From Shewanella electrica (GTDB lineage: Bacteria > Pseudomonadota > Gammaproteobacteria > Enterobacterales > Shewanellaceae), in assembly GCF_022321485.1 (NCBI RefSeq), contig NZ_JAKOGG010000003.1, positions 425,102 through 489,101 of the forward strand: DNA of 64,000 nucleotides. The letters are read 5' to 3'. The position numbers and the translations under genes were made by a program. Positions 1 to 10,586 of this stretch are shown piece by piece (within the stretch, counting starts at the first letter, position 1; every line of letters starts with the position of its first letter). Under the pieces are notes generated by a model. The model saw only the letters and a program-made list of their open reading frames with translations. It made no database searches and was not told the origin of the DNA.

Positions 1-609
1 GCCAATGACGTGATAAAAATCTTCGGCGCTGCGGGCATCGCGACTATCCAGTTCAAAGCGCGCGATCTTCATCATGCCGACGGCGCCAACAAAGGTGTCA
101 CGCATCTGCGCAGTGGCACAAGCCGAGACACACACGCCGCATTCGACGCAACGTTCCAACTCATACAGTTTGGCCGCTTCATCTGGCGCCATCGGCTGTT
201 CAATCAGATGGATGTCGTGTTGATCGGCCGCCGGATGCAGCCACAACTTGAGGCGCTCGGCCAGTTCGCGCATAAACTTACCAGTGTTGACGGACAAGTC
301 ACCAATCAACTCAAACCCCGGCAGCGGCATCAGCGTAATGTTGCCATCACTATATTTGGCGGTGAGTGTGCGGCACGCCAGCGTGGGCAGGCCGTTGATC
401 ACCATGGCGCAACTGCCGCAGATCCCCGCACGGCAAACAAAGTCGAATTGCAGTGACGGATCTTGCTCAGCGCGAATGCGATTGAGCGCGATAAACACCG
501 TCATGCCCGCCGTTTCTTCGAGCTGATATTGCACCATGGCGGGCGCATCACCGGGCAGTTGCGGATCGTAACGGAAGATATTAAAGGTCAAAGTACGGCT
601 GTTACTCAT
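1..609 (-). CDS. frdB: Fumarate reductase iron-sulfur subunit FrdB (3' end cut by window edge)
   Basis: Electron-transfer subunit of quinol:fumarate reductase, carrying electrons from the membrane cytochrome to FrdA on the cytoplasmic side. The reverse strand reads from an ATG at 609 for 203 codons without a stop and leaves the window. A plant-type 2Fe-2S ligand set is visible (C59, C64, C67, C79, with C59-RAGIC-GSC spacing), and a second cluster motif CVECGVC lies near residue 153. The start overlaps the frdA stop by eight bases, so translation is probably coupled. The sequence resembles the epsilonproteobacterial (Wolinella) type more than E. coli FrdB. The C-terminal part lies outside the window. 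Confidence 0.93.
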   Translation of the reverse strand, partial: MSNSRTLTFNIFRYDPQLPGDAPAMVQYQLEETAGMTVFIALNRIRAEQDPSLQFDFVCRAGICGSCAMVINGLPTLACRTLTAKYSDGNITLMPLPGFELIGDLSVNTGKFMRELAERLKLWLHPAADQHDIHLIEQPMAPDEAAKLYELERCVECGVCVSACATAQMRDTFVGAVGMMKIARFELDSRDARSAEDFYHVIG

Positions 610-2635
610 GGGATGTTCCGTCCACGTTGCTGGTATGGGTGGTAGTGTTTTTGCTGTGGCTGGCGTGCAAGGTGTCATGCAGCCGTTGGTTACTGGCGCG
701 CAAAAAGGACGGTAGCTCAAATGGCATCAACGCCTGCTGCAACTGCTGGCGGGTAATGTGGCTGCCCAAACCGGCGGCGATGGTGGCGATCTCATCCAAA
801 CGTTTTGCCGTATCAGGGTGGGCGATGGCGTTATCGGCGCCGTAACCGCGATAACCGGGCGGTAGCTCCATCTGCATCACATCCAGCGGCTCATAACTCA
901 AGATTGGCGTGAGATCGTTGGCGTTTGGCCAACTGGCGAGCGTGCGACACAGCCAGTCTTTATCGTTACGCTGCGGATAGTCTTCACGGGCGTGAGCGCC
1001 ACGGCTTTCGGTGCGCGCCAATGCGCCACAAGCCACCGTTAGCGCCACTTTAATCATCCGTCGCACCCGCAGTGCTTCCACCAACTCAGGGTTGGCGTGG
1101 CGTTTGGTGCATTTGAGTTTGATGTTGCGTGAGCGCTGCAATAACTCCTTCAGCTCGGCCACCGCCACTTCGAGTTCAGGGCCATTACGGAAGATGCCAA
1201 CATGATCCATCATCACCCGCTGCATGTGAGTTTTCAGCGCAAAGGCGTTTTCGCCCTCGCCGTCTTGGCATAGTTCGTCAATCTCGCTTTGCAGCTCAGT
1301 GCTGAATTTGTTCACCAGCGCGGTATCAACCACCAGCTCATTTTGCTGGCAGAAATCGGCCACATAACTGCCGATGATCATGCCGCCAACCACGGTTTCA
1401 GCCAGCGAGTTACCACCGAGGCGGTTAAAGCCGTGCATGTCCCAGCAGGCGGCTTCGCCCACGCTAAATAAACCTGAAAGCTGCGGGCTTTCGCCGCTCG
1501 GATTGGTGCGAATGCCGCCCATGGAATAGTGCTGGGTTGGCCGCACCGGGATCCATTCATCAGCGGGATCGATGCCAAGAAAGTTCTCGCAGATCTCTTT
1601 CACTTCGCGCAAGTTGGTGTCAATGTGTTTGCGGCCAAGCAAGGTGATGTCGAGCCACAAATGCGGCCCATACGGGCTATCAACACCCAAACCTTTACGC
1701 ATGTGTTCGGTCATCCGCCGTGACACCACATCGCGCGACGCCAGCTCTTTTTTCTCCGGCTCATAATCCGGCATAAAGCGGTGGCCGTTGCGATCGCGCA
1801 GCAAGCCGCCATCACCACGGCACCCTTCGGTGGTGAGAATGCCCACCGGCACAATAGCGGTCGGGTGAAACTGCACCGCTTCCATATTGCCGAGGGTGGC
1901 GACGCCGGTTTCTAACGCCAGCGCTTGGCCGACGCCTTCGCAGATAATCGCGTTGGTGGACACTTCATAAATGCGACCATAACCGCCGGTAGCGATGGTG
2001 GTCGATTTAGCAATATAGGCGCGCAGTTCACCGGTAATCAGGCAACGCGCAATGACGCCGTGACAACGCTTGCCATCGTGAATAATCTTCAGTGCTTCCA
2101 TGCGTTCATGCACCGGAATATCCAGCGAGATCGCCTTGTTATCGACCGCATACAACAGTGAGTGGCCAGTGCCATCGGCGGTGTAACAGGTGCGCCATTT
2201 TTTGGTGCCGCCAAAATCGCGGGCGTTAATCAGGCCATGCGCCGCTTGCGCTTCTTCAATGGTGATGCGCTCAGCATTAACCACCACTTGCCGCGGCCCG
2301 GCGGTGACGCGCGTCCACGGTACGCCCCAATTCGCCATCTGCCGCACCGCTTTGGGCGCGCAATGGGCAAACATCCGCGCCACGGTTTGATCGCAGCCCC
2401 AATCGGAGCCTTTAACGGTATCTTGAAAGTGCACATCTTCGTTATCGCCATCGCCTTTCACGGTATTGCCAAGGCTGGCTTGCATGCCGCCTTGCGCCGC
2501 AGCGGAATGCGACCTTTTAGCGGGGATCAGCGACAGCACCAGCGTATCTAAGCCGCGCTCTTTGGCGGCAATCGCCACCCGCAACCCCGCCAGCCCAGCG
2601 CCCACCACTAATGCATCGGTATAAATCAGTTTCAC
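602..2635 (-). CDS. frdA: Fumarate reductase flavoprotein subunit FrdA
   Basis: Catalytic FAD subunit that reduces fumarate to succinate in anaerobic respiration. It carries the N-terminal dinucleotide fold (GAGLAGLR), the [17 protein letters not shown] segment around the covalent-flavin histidine, HPTAIVP, the active-site stretch [19 protein letters not shown] and the late [12 protein letters not shown] motif. About 677 aa, like Wolinella FrdA, which it resembles through most of its length. I chose the GTG at 2635 because AAGGAG sits five bases upstream and the N-terminus then matches the family; an in-frame ATG at 2662 would add nine residues. Gene order is frdC-frdA-frdB on the minus strand. 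Confidence 0.96.
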   Translation of the reverse strand: MKLIYTDALVVGAGLAGLRVAIAAKERGLDTLVLSLIPAKRSHSAAAQGGMQASLGNTVKGDGDNEDVHFQDTVKGSDWGCDQTVARMFAHCAPKAVRQMANWGVPWTRVTAGPRQVVVNAERITIEEAQAAHGLINARDFGGTKKWRTCYTADGTGHSLLYAVDNKAISLDIPVHERMEALKIIHDGKRCHGVIARCLITGELRAYIAKSTTIATGGYGRIYEVSTNAIICEGVGQALALETGVATLGNMEAVQFHPTAIVPVGILTTEGCRGDGGLLRDRNGHRFMPDYEPEKKELASRDVVSRRMTEHMRKGLGVDSPYGPHLWLDITLLGRKHIDTNLREVKEICENFLGIDPADEWIPVRPTQHYSMGGIRTNPSGESPQLSGLFSVGEAACWDMHGFNRLGGNSLAETVVGGMIIGSYVADFCQQNELVVDTALVNKFSTELQSEIDELCQDGEGENAFALKTHMQRVMMDHVGIFRNGPELEVAVAELKELLQRSRNIKLKCTKRHANPELVEALRVRRMIKVALTVACGALARTESRGAHAREDYPQRNDKDWLCRTLASWPNANDLTPILSYEPLDVMQMELPPGYRGYGADNAIAHPDTAKRLDEIATIAAGLGSHITRQQLQQALMPFELPSFLRASNQRLHDTLHASHSKNTTTHTSNVDGTSHE

Positions 2636-2700
2636 AGGTGCTCCTTCAAGCCAATTGCTCATGGTTTATCGCTGTAGCGATTTATCGTTTTTATGTCGTG

Positions 2701-3423
2701 TTAGGGGGTAAATGGCGTGACCGGTAGCGTCAGTGAGTGACCAATCACCAAATACGCCACCAAGCTGCAAGCACCTAAGATAATGAGATAACCCATAAGG
2801 ATTTTGGCGAGCAGCAATAAGCCGTGACGCTGAAAGCTGATGCCCCACTTCACTGCCACGCGGTATAACCCCAGCATGGCGTGCACCACTACGGCGGGCA
2901 GCAACAGCCCATACAGCAGCCAATAGTTGTCGTGGTACACCCGCGCCGCCGACAGATGTGGGCCAATTTCGGGATTGGTGAGCATGGTGACTAAGTGCAT
3001 TGGCACTAAGAAAAACATCAAAAAGCCGGTGAGCATCTGCCAAAACCACAGCTTGCTATCGTTATGTTTGATGAGATGCAGATGATTGCGCAGCGCGCGC
3101 CATTGCCCCAGTTGTACCGGAAAACGTCGCAGTGCCGTGGCGGCGTGCACCATTAACACCAGCAGCATAACCAGCGAAAACAGCTGGGTGATTAACGGCA
3201 CGCCGTGACCCGATGGGGTAAACAACCCGCCTTCTAATACTTGGGCCACGCGGTAAAACGCCGCCTTGCCGAGCAAAATTGATGATTCAAAATGCAAGTG
3301 CAACAGCAGGAATAACCCAAGTAACACGCCACTGGCGCTTTGCAATCTATCGGCGACCGCCGCCCAACGATAGCTGCGAGGAAAGCCCAACCAGCGCTCA
3401 CCCAAATGGTATTTCGTCAACAT
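2701..3423 (-). CDS. frdC: Fumarate reductase dihaem cytochrome b subunit FrdC
   Basis: Membrane anchor of quinol:fumarate reductase, oxidising menaquinol and passing electrons through two b haems. 240 aa with about five membrane helices. Aligning by eye to Wolinella FrdC, the haem-ligand histidines are H44, H93, H143 and H181, and the quinol-site glutamate (Wolinella E66) corresponds to E64. The E-pathway glutamate of Wolinella (E180, two residues before the last haem histidine) is a valine here (V179). First gene of the frdCAB operon; frdA begins about 65 bases after its stop. Confidence 0.93.
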   Translation of the reverse strand: MLTKYHLGERWLGFPRSYRWAAVADRLQSASGVLLGLFLLLHLHFESSILLGKAAFYRVAQVLEGGLFTPSGHGVPLITQLFSLVMLLVLMVHAATALRRFPVQLGQWRALRNHLHLIKHNDSKLWFWQMLTGFLMFFLVPMHLVTMLTNPEIGPHLSAARVYHDNYWLLYGLLLPAVVVHAMLGLYRVAVKWGISFQRHGLLLLAKILMGYLIILGACSLVAYLVIGHSLTLPVTPFTP

Positions 3424-3795
3424 AATTACAAAAGTTACTTAAGTTAATTTAGTCAGCATTTCAAAATATCCAAAAGCGCTTAAATGCCAAACGGCTTAAC
3501 TAACCTTTGTGATCCTGTTCAATAAAAAAGCAGCTTTTGCTGCATCAGTGATAAATGATTTAAGTAAAAGTGAACAATGGTAATACCATTTAGCCATTAG
3601 TAATCAATGAGTTATTTGTATAAATAAAACAAAAAAGAAAGCAGATTTCAGCCATTTATCCTTATTCTGGCTAAAAATAGAAAGACGATTACAACGCGAA
3701 GGATTATCAAACTGGCGATGATCCGCCACCTTGCACTAAAATAGCGCCACTTTGATTGTGGCCACCGTCGCCACCCAGCTAACAAGAGAACGCCA
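3424..3795. promoter_or_regulatory. Divergent intergenic region frdC / prmA
   Basis: This 372-base AT-rich stretch separates the divergent frd operon and prmA and must hold both promoters. At 3508-3523 there is a partial CRP-like site, TGTGA-N6-TCAAT (8 of 10 core bases). frd genes in Shewanella are known to depend on CRP, so the site is plausible but weak. A small GCAGC/GCTGC hairpin lies near 3531-3545. No convincing gene was seen. Confidence 0.4.
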
Positions 3796-4683
3796 ATGCC
3801 TTGGATCCAACTCCGCCTCAACAGCAATAAAGAACACGCTGAGCCCCTAAGTGACCTGTTAATGGAACTGGGCAGTGTCTCCATCACCTTTGAAGACAGC
3901 TTCGATACGCCAATCTTCGAACCTAAGCTGGGTGAAACGCCGCTGTGGGATGCCACCACAGTGATTGCGCTATTTGATGCCGGTGACGATCTCACTCCAG
4001 TGATTGCTGAACTCAAAGCTCAGCCTTATATGCCTGCCGATACCGACTACAAAATCGAGCAAGTAGAAGATAAAGACTGGGTACGCGAATGGATGGACAG
4101 CTTCCACCCAATCAAATTTGGTAACCGCCTGTGGGTGTGCCCAAGCTGGCGTGAAGCACCAGAGCCGGATGCGGTTAACGTATTGCTCGACCCAGGTTTA
4201 GCGTTTGGTACGGGCACTCACCCAACCACCGCACTGTGTATGGAATGGCTCGACAGCTTAGATCTGGCCGGCAAGCAAGTGATCGACTTTGGCTGTGGCT
4301 CAGGCATTTTGGCCGTGGCCGCGCTGAAACTCGGTGCACCGCACGCTGTGGGTATTGATATCGACTACCAAGCCATTGATGCCTCTAAAGACAACGCCCG
4401 CCGTAACGGCGTAGAAGACAAGCTGTCACTGTATCTGCCACAAGACCAACCTGCCGATATTCAGGCCGATGTACTGGTAGCCAACATTCTGGCTGGCCCA
4501 CTGCGCGAACTGGCACCATTAATTGCAGGGTTAGTTAAACCGAACGGCGTACTCGCGTTGTCAGGTTTGTTAAACGAACAAGCCGAAGAATTGCGCGAAA
4601 TTTACAGCCAATGGTTTGATATGGATGCAGCTGCTCACAAAGAAGACTGGAGCCGCTTGACAGGAACCCGCAAAACGCAGTAA
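3796..4683 (+). CDS. prmA: Ribosomal protein L11 methyltransferase PrmA
   Basis: SAM-dependent methyltransferase that trimethylates ribosomal protein L11. 295 aa, the usual family length. The N-terminal substrate-recognition domain (about residues 1-100) is followed by a Rossmann-type methyltransferase domain with the SAM motif [16 protein letters not shown] near residue 160 and the post-motif VANILAGPL. The segment [15 protein letters not shown] is diagnostic for PrmA. It stands upstream of dusB-fis in the same direction, an order also found in S. oneidensis. Confidence 0.97.
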   Translation: MPWIQLRLNSNKEHAEPLSDLLMELGSVSITFEDSFDTPIFEPKLGETPLWDATTVIALFDAGDDLTPVIAELKAQPYMPADTDYKIEQVEDKDWVREWMDSFHPIKFGNRLWVCPSWREAPEPDAVNVLLDPGLAFGTGTHPTTALCMEWLDSLDLAGKQVIDFGCGSGILAVAALKLGAPHAVGIDIDYQAIDASKDNARRNGVEDKLSLYLPQDQPADIQADVLVANILAGPLRELAPLIAGLVKPNGVLALSGLLNEQAEELREIYSQWFDMDAAAHKEDWSRLTGTRKTQ

Positions 4684-4766
4684 TGAGCCGCCAAAGCGCG
4701 CCACGGCTGAGTTCGTTGCTAATAAATGTCAAGCAAAAAAGTTTACTCTCAGGTGATTTTTTAACC

Positions 4767-4802
4767 TTTTCATGGCCGATAAAAAGTCGTACTATAGCGC
4801 CC
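4767..4802 (+). promoter_or_regulatory. Predicted sigma-70 promoter of dusB-fis with GC-rich discriminator
   Basis: TTTTCA (4767-4772), a 17-base spacer and TACTAT (4790-4795), followed directly by the GC-rich AGCGCCCC. In E. coli the dusB-fis promoter has a GC-rich discriminator and is under stringent and growth-rate control. The same arrangement here suggests similar control; this is inference from sequence only. Confidence 0.5.
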
Positions 4803-4829
4803 CTTTGAAGAGCGAGGTGAAACCGCGAC

Positions 4830-6121
<1,292 letters not shown>

Positions 6122-6144
6122 GATTAGTTCTTGTTATATTTAAA

Positions 6145-6178
6145 GAAAAGCCACTTCCTCGGAAGTGGCTTTTTGCTT
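6145..6178 (+). terminator. Rho-independent terminator after fis
   Basis: Stem GCCACTTCC / GGAAGTGGC with a two-base loop followed by a T-rich run (TTTTTGCTTTT). It closes the dusB-fis operon. Confidence 0.9.
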
Positions 6179-6179
6179 T

Positions 6180-6526
6180 TATGCATAATGACCAAAACTG
6201 AGTTTAATGCTCAGATTGATCGGACTCCAACCAAATCTCAACGATTCAAACCACTCTTACACGCTGTAGCCGTTAAATCCAATCTTACACGCTATAACCG
6301 TTAAGAAATAAATTCATATTGTGTGGATACCGCTATGGTTTAGATGTTCGACCAAACGCCTTGCTATCATTCAGATGCTGCTGGGATCGGGGATGATGGT
6401 CGCCAAGATAAACAACGCGCCATGTGCATCTTATTTAGCTACGGGCTTGGATGATAATGCGTGAGTTAAAAGTCGGATAGCCACTCTGACTTGCCATAGA
6501 TTCACAAAACGAGAAACCCCCGGCAC
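6180..6526. other. Intergenic region with a short direct repeat, no gene seen
   Basis: No plausible coding frame. A 22-base unit starting TCTTACACGCT occurs at 6255-6276 and again at 6283-6304 with 20 of 22 bases identical, a 28-base period. It lies between the fis terminator and the 3' end of the hipA-like gene, so it may be a trace of the insertion that brought in hipBA. Confidence 0.5.
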
Positions 6527-7759
6527 TTACTCAAACTTCTTCTTGCGGTCGTGGCGATAACTTTTAGTGGTATAGGTTGGTGTCATCACGCTTGATACCG
6601 CTTGCTCAATTGAATCACGTAACCCAGCGAATAACTGCACGGCATCGGAACGCTTTAAATAATCCATAATGCCATCGCCAGTGGACTCGATGATCTCCTT
6701 CGCTTTTCTGATGCGAAACTCTTTGCCCTCAGCCAACTTCAGTAAATGGGATACATCGGGGAACGCCTTACTGCTTGCGAGCTTAAGCGCCATCTTGTTA
6801 TCTATGGTGTCGTAGATCAGCGTATGGGTGATATCAAATGGCGGTGAAACAAAAATCTGTGACATATCAGGCGAGTACTGCACAGCAAAGTTTTTGAGGT
6901 GCGCATCACCATTACCAATCAAGCAGTTAAACACGATGTAACGAAACATGGTTTCAACTTCCGCTTGGCTATTGGTGTAAAGATACGTCGCCCTCAGTAA
7001 CGTTTCATAACTGCTACTGTACTTTGCATCGGGATCATTAGGCTTTTTCAACAACGTAGTGAAATCTTCATAACCAAGCTTTATTCCCTCAGCGGTTTTA
7101 TCAAACCGTTCAACCACAAAGGTTTCCAGATTATCTGAGAGATATGTTGCTGGTGGATTCAAACCACAATGACGAGCTGCCTCCATGCAGACAAACTCAT
7201 TTACTGTTAATAGTGGGAACTGCTCATCAAATGACTTAACAATCAGATCTTTTTGCTCAAAGGTTCTATCCGTTTTAGCGCCACCTGCATGGGGAATACT
7301 GACCTTGGGCTGCACACCAGCAAGTGAGTTTCTCAAGTAGTATTTTTCAAGCAGTTGCGGGAATAGTGGCTCAGCACTGTGATACGACAGAATATCGTTA
7401 AGAGATACAGACTCAGCTTCTGGCAAGTCCAACTCACTTTGATAAGACAACATGCCTACACTGTGATCACCTTGCAACGCCAGCAAGTACATATCGTTGA
7501 CTTTGGCATAGCGAGCCAGCTTTTCAGCAATAAAGCGACGGTTAAACCCTTCTGGTAGGTTTTGTGCAAATATTGGATGCAATGCTCCGGATGAGTAACC
7601 ATCCATGCCCTTTTTCGTCATGGTCAGCGACACATGGCGTTTATCCTGTGTCGGCTGGTAATGATGCACTGAGCCATGGGTCAACACGCCTAACTCTGCA
7701 CCATCAGCATGAACCGTGATACGGCTGATTTGATTAGGCAAGCTCGCTTCGACGGTCAT
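6527..7759 (-). CDS. hipA: HipA-family serine/threonine kinase toxin
   Basis: Toxin of a type II hipBA module; relatives phosphorylate a translation factor such as glutamyl-tRNA synthetase and cause growth arrest and persistence. 410 aa. Residues about 1-100 match the N-terminal HipA subdomain. The nucleotide-binding loop SLAGVQPKVSI (near residue 150), the catalytic GNGDAHLKNF and the metal-binding SPPFDITHT are all present, so the kinase looks intact. It is downstream of the antitoxin and overlaps it by one base (TAATG). The substrate cannot be told from sequence. Confidence 0.9.
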   Translation of the reverse strand: MTVEASLPNQISRITVHADGAELGVLTHGSVHHYQPTQDKRHVSLTMTKKGMDGYSSGALHPIFAQNLPEGFNRRFIAEKLARYAKVNDMYLLALQGDHSVGMLSYQSELDLPEAESVSLNDILSYHSAEPLFPQLLEKYYLRNSLAGVQPKVSIPHAGGAKTDRTFEQKDLIVKSFDEQFPLLTVNEFVCMEAARHCGLNPPATYLSDNLETFVVERFDKTAEGIKLGYEDFTTLLKKPNDPDAKYSSSYETLLRATYLYTNSQAEVETMFRYIVFNCLIGNGDAHLKNFAVQYSPDMSQIFVSPPFDITHTLIYDTIDNKMALKLASSKAFPDVSHLLKLAEGKEFRIRKAKEIIESTGDGIMDYLKRSDAVQLFAGLRDSIEQAVSSVMTPTYTTKSYRHDRKKKFE

Positions 7760-8016
7760 TAGTCATCCTCCGCAAACAAGCTATCAATCTCATCCCAATC
7801 AGGTAACTCATGACGTTTTAGTGTCACGTTAAACTGTAAGCCGACCGCATCAAGCAAACGCTCGAAGATATCGAACGAGCCAGTAAAACGACCATTCTCT
7901 ATTTCTGAGATAGTGACTTTATGAATACCTGTCAGCTCAGCAAGGCGCTGTTGGGTAAAGCCAAGCGCTTTACGTTGTGCGCTGACCGCTTTACCAATTT
8001 CCTGTCTGCTTGCCAT
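7759..8016 (-). CDS. hipB: HipB-family antitoxin, helix-turn-helix repressor
   Basis: 85 aa Cro/C1-type DNA-binding protein. The helix-turn-helix spans about residues 18-50 (FTQQRLAELTGIHKVTISEI). First gene of the hipBA pair. Two palindromes containing TAGCTATATAGCTA lie just upstream and are the likely autoregulatory operators. The C-terminal acidic tail (DSLFAEDD) resembles the flexible degradable tail of HipB antitoxins. Confidence 0.92.
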   Translation of the reverse strand: MASRQEIGKAVSAQRKALGFTQQRLAELTGIHKVTISEIENGRFTGSFDIFERLLDAVGLQFNVTLKRHELPDWDEIDSLFAEDD

Positions 8017-8029
8017 GTAAACACCAAAA

Positions 8030-8047
8030 GTTAACTATATAGCTAAC
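8030..8047. promoter_or_regulatory. Likely HipB operator 1
   Basis: Near-perfect 18-base palindrome GTTAACTATATAGCTAAC, 14 bases upstream of the hipB start. One pair in each arm deviates. Its core is the same as the second palindrome, 39 bases further upstream centre to centre. Confidence 0.75.
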
Positions 8048-8069
8048 AAAATAGCTCACAATAAAAAAA

Positions 8070-8085
8070 TTAGCTATATAGCTAA
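8070..8085. promoter_or_regulatory. Likely HipB operator 2
   Basis: Perfect 16-base palindrome TTAGCTATATAGCTAA. With operator 1 it brackets the expected hipB promoter, the layout used for cooperative autorepression by HipBA complexes. Confidence 0.75.
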
Positions 8086-8131
8086 CAATATTTTAGACAC
8101 TATGCACAAAACTTATAAGCGTTAAGTTACT

Positions 8132-8219
8132 TCGCTGAGCTGCCTGTGTGGCAGTGAACGGATCCGCTGATCATCCCCATGGACACAGCGATTTCTGAGC
8201 TATCTGCGTAGCAGCAGAC
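8132..8219 (-). CRISPR. Degenerate one-spacer type I-F CRISPR-like mini-array, no cas genes
   Basis: Two 28-base units flank exactly 32 bases (8160-8191), the standard type I-F geometry. Unit 8132-8159 differs from the common I-F repeat (as I remember it; read on this strand as TTTCTAAGCTGCCTG then TGCGGCAGTGAAC) at four positions and keeps the CTGCC/GGCAG stem. Unit 8192-8219 keeps 19 of 28 positions including TTTCT and CAG, but its stem is broken. In the usual repeat orientation the array would be read on the minus strand, with the worse repeat first. No cas gene is in the window. It may be a relic, a solitary-repeat site or an orphan array. Confidence 0.6.
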
Positions 8220-8686
8220 ATCAACGCCAACCAATGTGTACTCACTCTCGTAAAAGCGCTAAAAAACTTTGTGCTAATTATCAACGCGTCATTGATAATC
8301 ATATGCCGATATTCCTATTAATTAGCACTAAGTCCCTGCAGTAAAATAATCCTATCAGATAAAGATAATGACATTGCCGTGAATATCAAAGCTTCACATT
8401 AACAACCTTTGTTATCTAATTTGTTATTTTTGATCTCACTTATTTAACCAATAGAACATTAAATACAAATATCGAGTTACTACAACATGGCATTATTAAA
8501 ATTAATAAAACAGTGAATCACGGTGCGATAAGTAGCAGACTATTAACACCCATTTATAAATACAAGGTGCCGTTATTCCAGCTTGCATTTATAAGTTACG
8601 CCCTTATATATCAAGTAAATCGATTTATTTTTTATATATAACCATAGAAGGAACGTTATTAAAGAATACGTTTAAGGAGACTTAAC
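8220..8686. other. AT-rich intergenic region with an inverted repeat
   Basis: No gene seen. An 8-base inverted repeat ATTATCAA / TTGATAAT with a 7-base loop sits at 8277-8299 and could be an operator. The rest is AT-rich and presumably holds the promoter of the pagL-like gene, whose start has a good AAGGAG site at about 8674. Confidence 0.5.
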
Positions 8687-9238
8687 ATGTTGAACAAACG
8701 TTCATTATTCCGTGTCTTTTCCTTGGCAACTTTGTTTATATCTTCACTCGCGTTTATCAATACCGCACAGGCAGACTACGATACCGGAGTTGCGGTTAAC
8801 TATGTGCATGGCGAAGGTGATCTCGATGGCGTTAAACTCGCTTACCAAGTCAACTTTGACTCATTACACTTCATTAGTGAAGACCTTGATTTAACATTAG
8901 AAACAAGCATAAATTTCTGGCAATACGATGGTCATAACGACACTGATGTGCTGGTCGCTGCATCTCCTATCTTGCGCTATCCGCTGTTTTATACCGATTT
9001 AGCCGATGTCTATTTGGAAGGGGGGATTGGTGTGTCGTTTATGAAAGACACGGTATTTGCGGGTAAGGATGTGGGGATTCACTTTCAATTTGAAGATCGC
9101 TTAGGCTTTGCCTTTAGATTTGGTGAGTCACGTAAAAACATTATTTCGCTGACCTACTTACATTATTCCAATGCGGGATTAAGTGACCATAACCCCGGGA
9201 TCGACCTATTAAACGTCGGCTATAGCTATCGTTTCTAA
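8687..9238 (+). CDS. PagL-type lipid A 3-O-deacylase (outer membrane)
   Basis: Outer-membrane beta-barrel esterase that removes the 3-O acyl chain of lipid A. 183 aa with a signal peptide ending near residue 29 (INTAQA-D). The C-terminal part has the family signature HYSNAGL with the catalytic His and Ser, followed by HNPGIDLLNVGYSYRF ending in an aromatic residue, as barrels do. Good ribosome site AAGGAG nine bases before the ATG. It stands alone, next to the hipBA and mini-array patch, and could be horizontally acquired. Confidence 0.85.
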   Translation: MLNKRSLFRVFSLATLFISSLAFINTAQADYDTGVAVNYVHGEGDLDGVKLAYQVNFDSLHFISEDLDLTLETSINFWQYDGHNDTDVLVAASPILRYPLFYTDLADVYLEGGIGVSFMKDTVFAGKDVGIHFQFEDRLGFAFRFGESRKNIISLTYLHYSNAGLSDHNPGIDLLNVGYSYRF

Positions 9239-9319
9239 TGGGCAATTGATCTAAAAAATCACGAAGTTAGTAAAATGAGATTCAACGGATGCAGCCTATA
9301 TTCTGCCACAGCACCACAA

Positions 9320-9350
9320 CGAAAAGCCCACATATTACGTGGGCTTTTCA
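9320..9350. terminator. Bidirectional terminator between the pagL-like and MFS genes
   Basis: AAAAGCCCAC (9322-9331) pairs perfectly with GTGGGCTTTT (9339-9348) around a 7-base loop. With A and T tracts on either side it can serve both convergent genes. Confidence 0.85.
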
Positions 9351-9383
9351 AATGGCATCAACGATATTTATCACCGAGCAAAA

Positions 9384-10586
9384 TCAGCTCGCGGATTCTA
9401 ATTCTTGGTTAATTTGTCGTCCTTGTACACGACTCACCAACCACATAATAAAGCCACCGCCAAACAGTAACGCAGCAACGTAACCTGTGTTATTGGCGGC
9501 ATAGCCATTAAGAAACACGTAACTGCCCGCTACAGGGCCAATAGCATTGGCAGAGTTAAAGGCACATTGCAGCAGTGCACCAATCACCGCATGGCCGCCA
9601 TTGGCAACGCGCATCAGCATGGCTTGGATAATGGTGGTTAAGCCCAAGCTGGCGCCGAGCAGAAACACCACCAAAAACAGCAGCCAAACATTAGATGCCG
9701 CTTGCACATAAACCACCGCTAAGGCGATACAGTACAGCAACACAATGCCGGTCACTTTCGCCACCACGCGGTCACGCACATGGCCCAACAACCAGTTACC
9801 AACTGTTGAACCGATACCAAAAATCACCATAGCGATGGAGATGTAATACGCAGGCACTTGGGTAACGGCCAGCATGGTATCGGCTAGGTAGGTATAGACA
9901 CAAAACACGCCGCCAAAGCCGATCACGCCGATACCAACAATGGGCCAGATCAGCGGATTTTTGAGCACGGCGAGATCTTTCTTTAAGCCTTCGCCTTCGG
10001 CGGGTAACGATGGCAACACGCGCCACAACAATAGACAGGCAGCTAAAGCGCCCACAGATACCAGCACCAATGCCCAACGCCAGCTCACACTTTGCGCTAA
10101 TAAGGTGGCAAGTGGTACGCCCACAATGGTGGCAATGGTGAGGCCAGAGAACACCCGCGACATATACAGTGTACTGCGCCCTTCTGGCGCGAGGCGGGCA
10201 CCAAACAGTAACGCCGTACCAAAATAAGCGCCATGCGGCAAACCACTTAAAAAGCGGAACAATACCATCTGCTCAAATGAGGCGGCTAATGCACTTAAGC
10301 CGTTAAAGGCAAAGATCATTCCGGCAAACAACACCAGCGCGGTGCGGCGGTTCATCTTGGGGGTGAGCATCATCAGTAGCGGTGCCCCCACAACTACACC
10401 AGCGGCATAAGCGCTGATAACGTGCCCAACTTTACCGGTAGAAACGTTAAATGTCTCAGCAACCAACGGCAGCATTGGCATCACGGAAAACTCTGTCAGT
10501 CCAAGTAAAAATGTGCCTATCGCTAGGGCAAACAGCGTAAGACCTATCGGCCGCTGGCTGATAACTTGCGTCGCGGTGGTACTCAT
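9384..10586 (-). CDS. MFS exporter, AraJ/drug:H+ antiporter-1 family
   Basis: Twelve-helix inner-membrane transporter of the arabinose-efflux/DHA1 group, 400 aa. It shows TEFSVMPMLP in helix 1, the D/R-rich loop after helix 2 in altered form (LTPKMNRRTAL) and FRFLSGLPHGAYFG in helix 4, typical of AraJ-like permeases. I chose the ATG at 10586, which has AGGAG at a good distance, over the GTG six bases upstream. Divergent from the molybdenum hydroxylase operon. The substrate is unknown; sugar or drug efflux is the family role. Confidence 0.85.
   Translation of the reverse strand: MSTTATQVISQRPIGLTLFALAIGTFLLGLTEFSVMPMLPLVAETFNVSTGKVGHVISAYAAGVVVGAPLLMMLTPKMNRRTALVLFAGMIFAFNGLSALAASFEQMVLFRFLSGLPHGAYFGTALLFGARLAPEGRSTLYMSRVFSGLTIATIVGVPLATLLAQSVSWRWALVLVSVGALAACLLLWRVLPSLPAEGEGLKKDLAVLKNPLIWPIVGIGVIGFGGVFCVYTYLADTMLAVTQVPAYYISIAMVIFGIGSTVGNWLLGHVRDRVVAKVTGIVLLYCIALAVVYVQAASNVWLLFLVVFLLGASLGLTTIIQAMLMRVANGGHAVIGALLQCAFNSANAIGPVAGSYVFLNGYAANNTGYVAALLFGGGFIMWLVSRVQGRQINQELESAS

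Noticed and set aside
10-456. 148-codon plus-strand frame over frdB
   Set aside because: It lies antisense to a well-conserved iron-sulfur subunit and has no family resemblance.
2162-2551. 129-codon plus-strand frame inside frdA
   Set aside because: Antisense shadow of the flavoprotein; no ribosome site or recognisable protein.
3648-4016. 122-codon minus-strand frame across the prmA start
   Set aside because: Overlaps the conserved N-terminus of prmA and is low-complexity.
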